DNA from: an uncultured Anaerolineae bacterium
Lineage (GTDB): Bacteria > Chloroflexota > Anaerolineae > Anaerolineales > Villigracilaceae
Length of the DNA stretch: 36,387 nt
Direction of reading: 5' to 3'
Assembly: GCA_903854805.1 (NCBI GenBank)
Contig: CAINXK010000058.1
Span: 1-36,387 of the forward strand
Under the pieces are notes generated by a model. It was given only the letters and a program-made list of their open reading frames with translations. It ran no database searches and had not been told where the DNA came from. Shown in pieces: positions 32,286 through 36,387 of this stretch (the stretch's first letter is position 1; each line of letters begins with the position of its first letter). The position numbers and the translations under genes are program-made.

Positions 32286-33140
32286 TCAAACAAATAGGGG
32301 TTGATACCCCTTGGGCGAACTTATCAGGGCATCCATTTCTGTTTTGGAAAGATGCTCGAAATTCTCACAAGCTTGAATTACCAAAGGTAAAATACGGGTA
32401 TCACCGGCAGTACAGATTCCGGTTATCGGGTGCGAAAGCGCAAAATTAATCGCTGTTTGAATTTCATGTAATTGTTCGAACGGTTCATACCAGGTTGTGG
32501 CAGTATGATCTTTTTCGCCCCACGGACCTTTTGTGATTGATTTGATTACCATCGTGCCTACATCTTTTTTTATGCATTCGGAAATTAAGTTTTCAACATC
32601 CTTTCGATATTGCGGATTGGCCATCTGTATGAAATTTAGCGGGAAAAGAATTGTGTCAAAATCGAAGCGCTTTAAAGCCTCCAGGTAGATTGCCGGAGCC
32701 TGTACTCCATGCCCTGTTATGCCGATAAACCGGGTTAATCCGGCTTTTTGGGCTTGAATTGCAGCTTCCAGGGCCCCACCTGGCATCGTGACCTGGTCCA
32801 ACTCTTCAAAGCTTGTCACTGCATGTAATTGGTAGAGGTCAAAAGACTCGGTTTGAAGTAGTTTAATAGACTCCTGCAGTTCTTTCCATGCTGCGGTTTT
32901 GGTACGTTCCTGGGTTTTGCATCCGAGAAAGAAGCGTTGTCTTTCTCGCTGCATCCATGGGCCAATCCGCAATTCGGCCTGGCCGTATGAAGGCGCCACG
33001 TCGATATGATTTATGCCTGCATTGATAATCTGTTCCATAACTTTATCGGCATCGGGTTGTGAGATTTCCCAAAATGCTGCTGCGCCGAAAATAGCGACTG
33101 TACTCATATGGTTCGTTCGTCCAAAGCGCCGGGTTTGCAT
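32286..33140 (-). CDS. aldo/keto reductase
   Basis: The 284-residue TIM-barrel oxidoreductase retains the catalytic tetrad: Asp47 and Tyr52 (HIDVAPSYGQAE), Lys75 (GCKTQ) and His106 (QLHAV). GLTRFIGITGHG and the C-terminal segment PITGICTAGDTR fit NADPH-dependent members. The substrate is unknown. The start is 2 nt after the pgm stop, with only a weak ribosome-binding site, so it probably depends on coupling. The M29 gene follows after 56 nt. Confidence 0.9.
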   Translation of the reverse strand: MQTRRFGRTNHMSTVAIFGAAAFWEISQPDADKVMEQIINAGINHIDVAPSYGQAELRIGPWMQRERQRFFLGCKTQERTKTAAWKELQESIKLLQTESFDLYQLHAVTSFEELDQVTMPGGALEAAIQAQKAGLTRFIGITGHGVQAPAIYLEALKRFDFDTILFPLNFIQMANPQYRKDVENLISECIKKDVGTMVIKSITKGPWGEKDHTATTWYEPFEQLHEIQTAINFALSHPITGICTAGDTRILPLVIQACENFEHLSKTEMDALISSPKGYQPLFV

Positions 33141-33142
33141 CT

Positions 33143-34795
33143 TTATGCGCCTGCCGCTTTAAAAGCGGCGCTTACGATGTTTTGGGCTTCATCAATGACA
33201 CGGAGTAGATGCGCGTTGTCTATGAAGCTTTCTGCATATATTTTGTAGATTTCTTCAGTACCAGATGGGCGTGCAGCAAACCAACCGTTTTCGGTGACAA
33301 CTTTTAGCCCGCCGATCGATGCGCCATTGAAAGGTGCTTTTGTAAGCCTGGCGATAATTTTTTCTCCGGCGAGAGTCTGTGCGTTGACATCGTCCGGCGA
33401 AAGGTTTTTTAGGACATTTTTCTGAGCTGAATTGGCTGTTGCATCGATCCGTTTGTAAACGGGGCTGCCGAATTGATGCACTAAATCATTGTAATGTTGT
33501 CCAGGGTCACGGCCGGTCACGGCTGTGATTTCGGCTGCAAGCAGGTTTAGCAAAATACCATCTTTATCAGTTGTCCAGACTGTTCCGTCTTTTCGTAAAA
33601 AGGATGCTCCAGCGCTCTCTTCACCACCAAAACCAAAAGATCCGTCTACCAGTCCATCGACAAACCATTTAAACCCAACCGGGACTTCGGCCAATTCGCG
33701 GTTTAGTGAGCGGGCAACGCGATCAATCATTGAGCTGGATACCAGTGTTTTGCCGATCCTGGCATGCCTCGACCATTCGGAACGATTCTGGAAAAGATAT
33801 GAAATTGCAACTGCCAAGTAATGATTCGGATTCATAAGTCCGGCTGTTGGAGTTACGATCCCATGCCGGTCTGTGTCTGGGTCATTACCAAAGGCAATGT
33901 CATAATCATCTTTAATGCGAATTAGTCCAGCCATTGCGTATGGTGATGAACAGTCCATGCGGATTTTGCCATCATGATCAACACTCATAAATGTGAATGC
34001 TGGGTCGACGGCTTCGTTGACGACGGTAATGTTGAGTTTGTAAAAATCTGCGATGATATCCCAGTAACCGACTGCTGCACCACCCATTGGATCCACGCCG
34101 ATGCGAATGCCGGATGAAGCTATTTTTTCGATGTCGATCACATTTTTTAAATCGTGAATATAAGGATTTGCGAAGTCGTGAAGGTGTGTGGTGCTGGCTC
34201 GCATAGCCTGCGATAGTGGAATTCGTTTAACCAATTTCAATCCAGAACGAAGGATTTCGTTTGCCCGGGATTGGATCGAATTGGTGATTTCTGGGCCAGC
34301 AGGTCCACCATTGGGAGGGTTGTACTTGAAACCGCCATCTGCAGGCGGATTGTGCGACGGGGTGATTACGATCCCATCGGCTAAATTATTTTTCCGGCCT
34401 TTGTTCCAAGTCAGAATGGCGTGCGAAACTACAGGTGTGGGTGTGTAAATTTGCCCAGATGGGATGAATATTTCAAGTCCATTGGCGGCAAATACCTCAA
34501 TGGCAGTGGCTTCGGCGGGTTCGGACAAGGCATGTGTATCTTTGCCGATGAACAGCGGTCCTGTGATGCCTTGCTGCTGGCGGTACTCGCATAGCGCCTG
34601 ACAAACCGCCAGAATATGGTCCTCATTAAAGCTGCCATCCGTGGAAGTGCCCCGATGCCCTGACGTACCAAAAGAAATTTGCTGTGCCAAATTTGCAGCA
34701 TCGGGATGTTCAGTATAATATTTTGAAACCAGTAATGGAATGTTGGTGAATAATTGACGGGGAGCAGGCTGACCTGCCAGAGGGCTGAGCGACAT
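33143..34795 (-). CDS. pgm: phosphoglucomutase (alpha-D-glucose-phosphate specific)
   Basis: The 550-residue enzyme interconverts glucose 1-phosphate and glucose 6-phosphate, linking glycolysis with glycogen and nucleotide-sugar synthesis. It has FGTSGHRG near the N-terminus, active phosphoserine Ser147 in TPSHNPP, the metal loop [11 protein letters not shown], sugar-binding GGEESAG and phosphate-binding ARPSGTE. The [18 protein letters not shown] segment and the length match Pgm rather than ManB/GlmM. The start at 34795 has GGAG about 5 nt upstream; a TTG eight codons earlier is unlikely. It heads the minus-strand operon and is divergent from fbp. Confidence 0.94.
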   Translation of the reverse strand: MSLSPLAGQPAPRQLFTNIPLLVSKYYTEHPDAANLAQQISFGTSGHRGTSTDGSFNEDHILAVCQALCEYRQQQGITGPLFIGKDTHALSEPAEATAIEVFAANGLEIFIPSGQIYTPTPVVSHAILTWNKGRKNNLADGIVITPSHNPPADGGFKYNPPNGGPAGPEITNSIQSRANEILRSGLKLVKRIPLSQAMRASTTHLHDFANPYIHDLKNVIDIEKIASSGIRIGVDPMGGAAVGYWDIIADFYKLNITVVNEAVDPAFTFMSVDHDGKIRMDCSSPYAMAGLIRIKDDYDIAFGNDPDTDRHGIVTPTAGLMNPNHYLAVAISYLFQNRSEWSRHARIGKTLVSSSMIDRVARSLNRELAEVPVGFKWFVDGLVDGSFGFGGEESAGASFLRKDGTVWTTDKDGILLNLLAAEITAVTGRDPGQHYNDLVHQFGSPVYKRIDATANSAQKNVLKNLSPDDVNAQTLAGEKIIARLTKAPFNGASIGGLKVVTENGWFAARPSGTEEIYKIYAESFIDNAHLLRVIDEAQNIVSAAFKAAGA

Positions 34796-34878
34796 GATAT
34801 CTCCAGTATTTTTTGCCAATTAATATTTATTTTCCTGCCAGTGTTATTTCATCTATTTTAGCCCTATTTTTTCTTCGT

Positions 34879-34896
34879 GTTACCTGTTAAGGTAAC
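34879..34896. promoter_or_regulatory. palindrome between divergent pgm and fbp
   Basis: GTTACCT and AGGTAAC are 7-bp perfect arms around GTTA. It lies about 40 bp upstream of the fbp -10 box and 84 bp upstream of the pgm start, a position suited to a shared operator. No T-run follows. Confidence 0.45.
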
Positions 34897-34935
34897 CAAT
34901 CTGGAATTGTTTCATTATTTTAAGCCCAATTACAC

Positions 34936-34941
34936 TATAAT
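34936..34941 (+). promoter_or_regulatory. candidate -10 box of fbp
   Basis: TATAAT lies 49 nt upstream of the fbp ATG, in an AT-rich stretch. No good -35 is seen at 16-18 bp, which would fit an activator-dependent promoter. Confidence 0.4.
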
Positions 34942-34990
34942 TTATTTAGTTGTTAACTTTTCCATACTATATTCAATTGAAAGGGCTTAT

Positions 34991-35986
34991 ATGAGCAGTC
35001 CACTGATAACTATTGAACGATTTTTATTGAGTCAGCAGCCCGAATATGCCAAAGGGGATTTGACGACATTATTTTATGATATTGCCCTGGCAGCGAAGAT
35101 AATTGCGACCCAAACCCGGCGTGCAGCTTTGCTTGATACACTGGGTTATGAAGGTACCACTAACATTCAGGGAGAACGCCAGCGGAAATTGGATGTGTAT
35201 GCTGACGATGTGATATTCAAACTAAACGATCATACCGGCCGTTTGTGCGCCATGGTCTCAGAAGAGCGCGAGGATTGGATTCAAATTCCTGACAATTATT
35301 CCAAGGGTAATTATGTATTGGTATATGATCCGTTAGATGGATCAAGTAATATTGATACGAATGTGACGATTGGCACCATTTTTGGTATCTTCCGTACTCT
35401 CGATTTTGCCAAGCGCGGCCAGTTGGAAGATTGTTTGCGGAGTGGACGCGACCTGATCGCAGCAGGATATATCATCTACGGAACGAGTACGATGTTTGTT
35501 TATAGCGCTGGGCAGGGTGTCCATGGGTTCACTCTTGATCCGGAGATTGGAGAATTTTTATTGACCCATGAAAATATGCGCTTTCCAGAAAACCCTGCTT
35601 ACTACAGCATGAATTATGGTGCTTATCGTAATTGGGATCAGGGTGTTCAGGAATATGGTGATTGGCTCCAGACCATTCAGGAGCCCAGGCTTTCACAGCG
35701 ATATATTGGTTCGCTGGTCGCGGATTTTCATCGTAATCTTTTGTATGGTGGAATTTATGGGTATCCGGCCGAGGTTAATGCACCTTTTGGAAAAATTAGA
35801 GTGTTATACGAAGCTGGACCGCTGGCTTTTTTGGCTGAACATGCTGGCGGTTATGGCTCAGATGGCACCAAATCGTTGTTGGATATTAAGCCAGAAACGT
35901 TACACCAGCGCACACCTGTGTTTATTGGAAGCCGTTCATTGGTAGAAAAGGCTGAAGAATACATAGGCCGACGGCCAAACAAATAA
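34991..35986 (+). CDS. fbp: class I fructose-1,6-bisphosphatase
   Basis: The 331-residue enzyme hydrolyses fructose 1,6-bisphosphate to fructose 6-phosphate in gluconeogenesis. Signatures are MVSEEREDW (metal-binding Glu pair near 91-92), [12 protein letters not shown] at 112-122, [56 protein letters not shown] and [16 protein letters not shown]. The start at 34991 (AAAGGG about 6 nt upstream) is preferred over an ATG 38 codons earlier, whose extension is AT-rich and hydrophobic and covers the promoter. It is divergent from pgm and convergent with the yjbQ-like gene. Confidence 0.95.
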   Translation: MSSPLITIERFLLSQQPEYAKGDLTTLFYDIALAAKIIATQTRRAALLDTLGYEGTTNIQGERQRKLDVYADDVIFKLNDHTGRLCAMVSEEREDWIQIPDNYSKGNYVLVYDPLDGSSNIDTNVTIGTIFGIFRTLDFAKRGQLEDCLRSGRDLIAAGYIIYGTSTMFVYSAGQGVHGFTLDPEIGEFLLTHENMRFPENPAYYSMNYGAYRNWDQGVQEYGDWLQTIQEPRLSQRYIGSLVADFHRNLLYGGIYGYPAEVNAPFGKIRVLYEAGPLAFLAEHAGGYGSDGTKSLLDIKPETLHQRTPVFIGSRSLVEKAEEYIGRRPNK

Positions 35987-36035
35987 TTAGTTGTGTAAGC
36001 AAATATTAGCGCAGGAAACCCGATGATGATATTTG

Positions 36036-36387
36036 TCATTCACCGATAATTTTAACCAAGACCCGCTTCGCACGATGCCCATCGAATTCTCCGTAGAAGA
36101 TTTGTTCCCACGGACCAAAATCCAGATTGCCTTTTGTGATTGCTACCACGACCTCCCGGCCCATCACCTGGCGTTTCAAATGAGCATCAGCGTTATCTTC
36201 GCCTGTGCGGTTATGGTAGTACTGCCCAGTGGGTTCGTGAGGTGCTAACCTCTCCAACCAGTTTTCGTAATCATTGAGAAGCCCATTTTCGTCATCGTTG
36301 ATGAAAATTGACGCAGTAATGTGCATTGCGTTTATCAGAACGAGCCCTTCCTGGATGGCACTCTCGTGCAGGCAGGCATCGATTTCA
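36036..36387 (-). CDS. YjbQ/UPF0047-family protein, 5' end cut by window edge
   Basis: The open frame runs off the right edge; 116 codons are visible. They include [66 protein letters not shown] and [16 protein letters not shown]. This is the complete C-terminal pattern of YjbQ/UPF0047, sometimes annotated as secondary thiamine-phosphate synthase. His in the MHITA segment and His in NADAHLKR sit where the family has metal-binding His residues. An internal ATG at 36326 could be mistaken for the start, but homology continues upstream of it. Confidence 0.9.
   Translation of the reverse strand, partial: EIDACLHESAIQEGLVLINAMHITASIFINDDENGLLNDYENWLERLAPHEPTGQYYHNRTGEDNADAHLKRQVMGREVVVAITKGNLDFGPWEQIFYGEFDGHRAKRVLVKIIGE

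Noticed and set aside
34877..34990. Upstream ATG adding 38 residues to fructose bisphosphatase
   Set aside because: The extension is AT-rich and contains a TATAAT and a palindrome. The normal class I N-terminus begins at the later ATG.
1..36387. CRISPR array, tRNA, rRNA, insertion sequence or prophage
   Set aside because: No regularly spaced repeats, no cloverleaf-like segments with a CCA end, no transposase-like frames with terminal repeats and no phage structural genes were seen on either strand.

Overview
The window is a stretch of ordinary bacterial chromosome of moderate GC content. Its housekeeping genes look most like those of the Chloroflexota, probably class Anaerolineae. The hints are a magnesium-chelatase-I-like AAA ATPase beside a hotdog thioesterase, an RsmD with an APPQY motif, an unfused pair of TIGR03960/TIGR03936 radical-SAM genes, a G5/DUF348 lipoprotein with a beta-propeller, and a class I fructose bisphosphatase. 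The placement comes from protein character and gene context, not from any database search. I found no rRNA, tRNA, CRISPR array, transposase, phage gene or other sign of recent transfer.

Layout. (1) 110-2600, minus strand: a small coiled-coil-like protein, a fused FAD plus 2Fe-2S subunit of a molybdenum hydroxylase, and a small membrane protein. (2) 2775-4283, plus: class II fructose-bisphosphate aldolase and a Nudix hydrolase, each with a hairpin terminator. (3) 4337-12156, minus: a soluble cyclic-nucleotide-domain histidine kinase, an adenosine-specific kinase, then, listed in the direction of transcription, a 122-residue protein, acyl-CoA thioesterase, Mg-chelatase-like ATPase, GT39-type membrane glycosyltransferase, GNAT acetyltransferase, uroporphyrinogen-decarboxylase-family protein and RsmD. 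(4) 12205-15900, minus: two lipoproteins, a UDP-glucuronate-decarboxylase-like SDR and a GtrA membrane protein, which look like cell-surface functions. (5) 15966-22407, plus: ScpB, FabF, FabH, two tandem TatA-like proteins, an alpha/beta hydrolase and HtpG. (6) 22544-27611, plus: a PhoB/PhoR-like two-component system, a SIMPL-domain exported protein and a neopullulanase-type GH13 enzyme. (7) 27813-30818, minus: a radical-SAM operon with a small membrane protein between its two halves. (8) 31129-34795, minus: phosphoglucomutase, aldo/keto reductase and M29 aminopeptidase. (9) 34991-36387: fructose-1,6-bisphosphatase and a YjbQ-family gene cut by the window edge.

How the genes fit together. Aldolase, fructose bisphosphatase, phosphoglucomutase and the GH13 enzyme cover central sugar and alpha-glucan metabolism. 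FabF, FabH and the thioesterase act on acyl chains. The SDR, GtrA and GT39 proteins suggest glycan assembly at the envelope. Most starts have a clear Shine-Dalgarno sequence, and I used these to move several starts inward from the longest open frame.

Most interesting signals. An 11-bp-periodic CTGAC-type direct repeat lies at the same distance from a -10 box upstream of both the response-regulator gene and the SIMPL gene, a possible autoregulatory operator of the Pho-box type. Three genes lack a Shine-Dalgarno and have a -10-like hexamer 6-7 nt before the ATG, which suggests leaderless mRNAs. Others are a cluster of CATCATGA palindromes around the GH13 start, a 23-bp hairpin between two tatA paralogs, and a palindrome between the divergent pgm and fbp genes. 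I see no clearly new multi-gene system; the radical-SAM/membrane-protein operon is the closest candidate.
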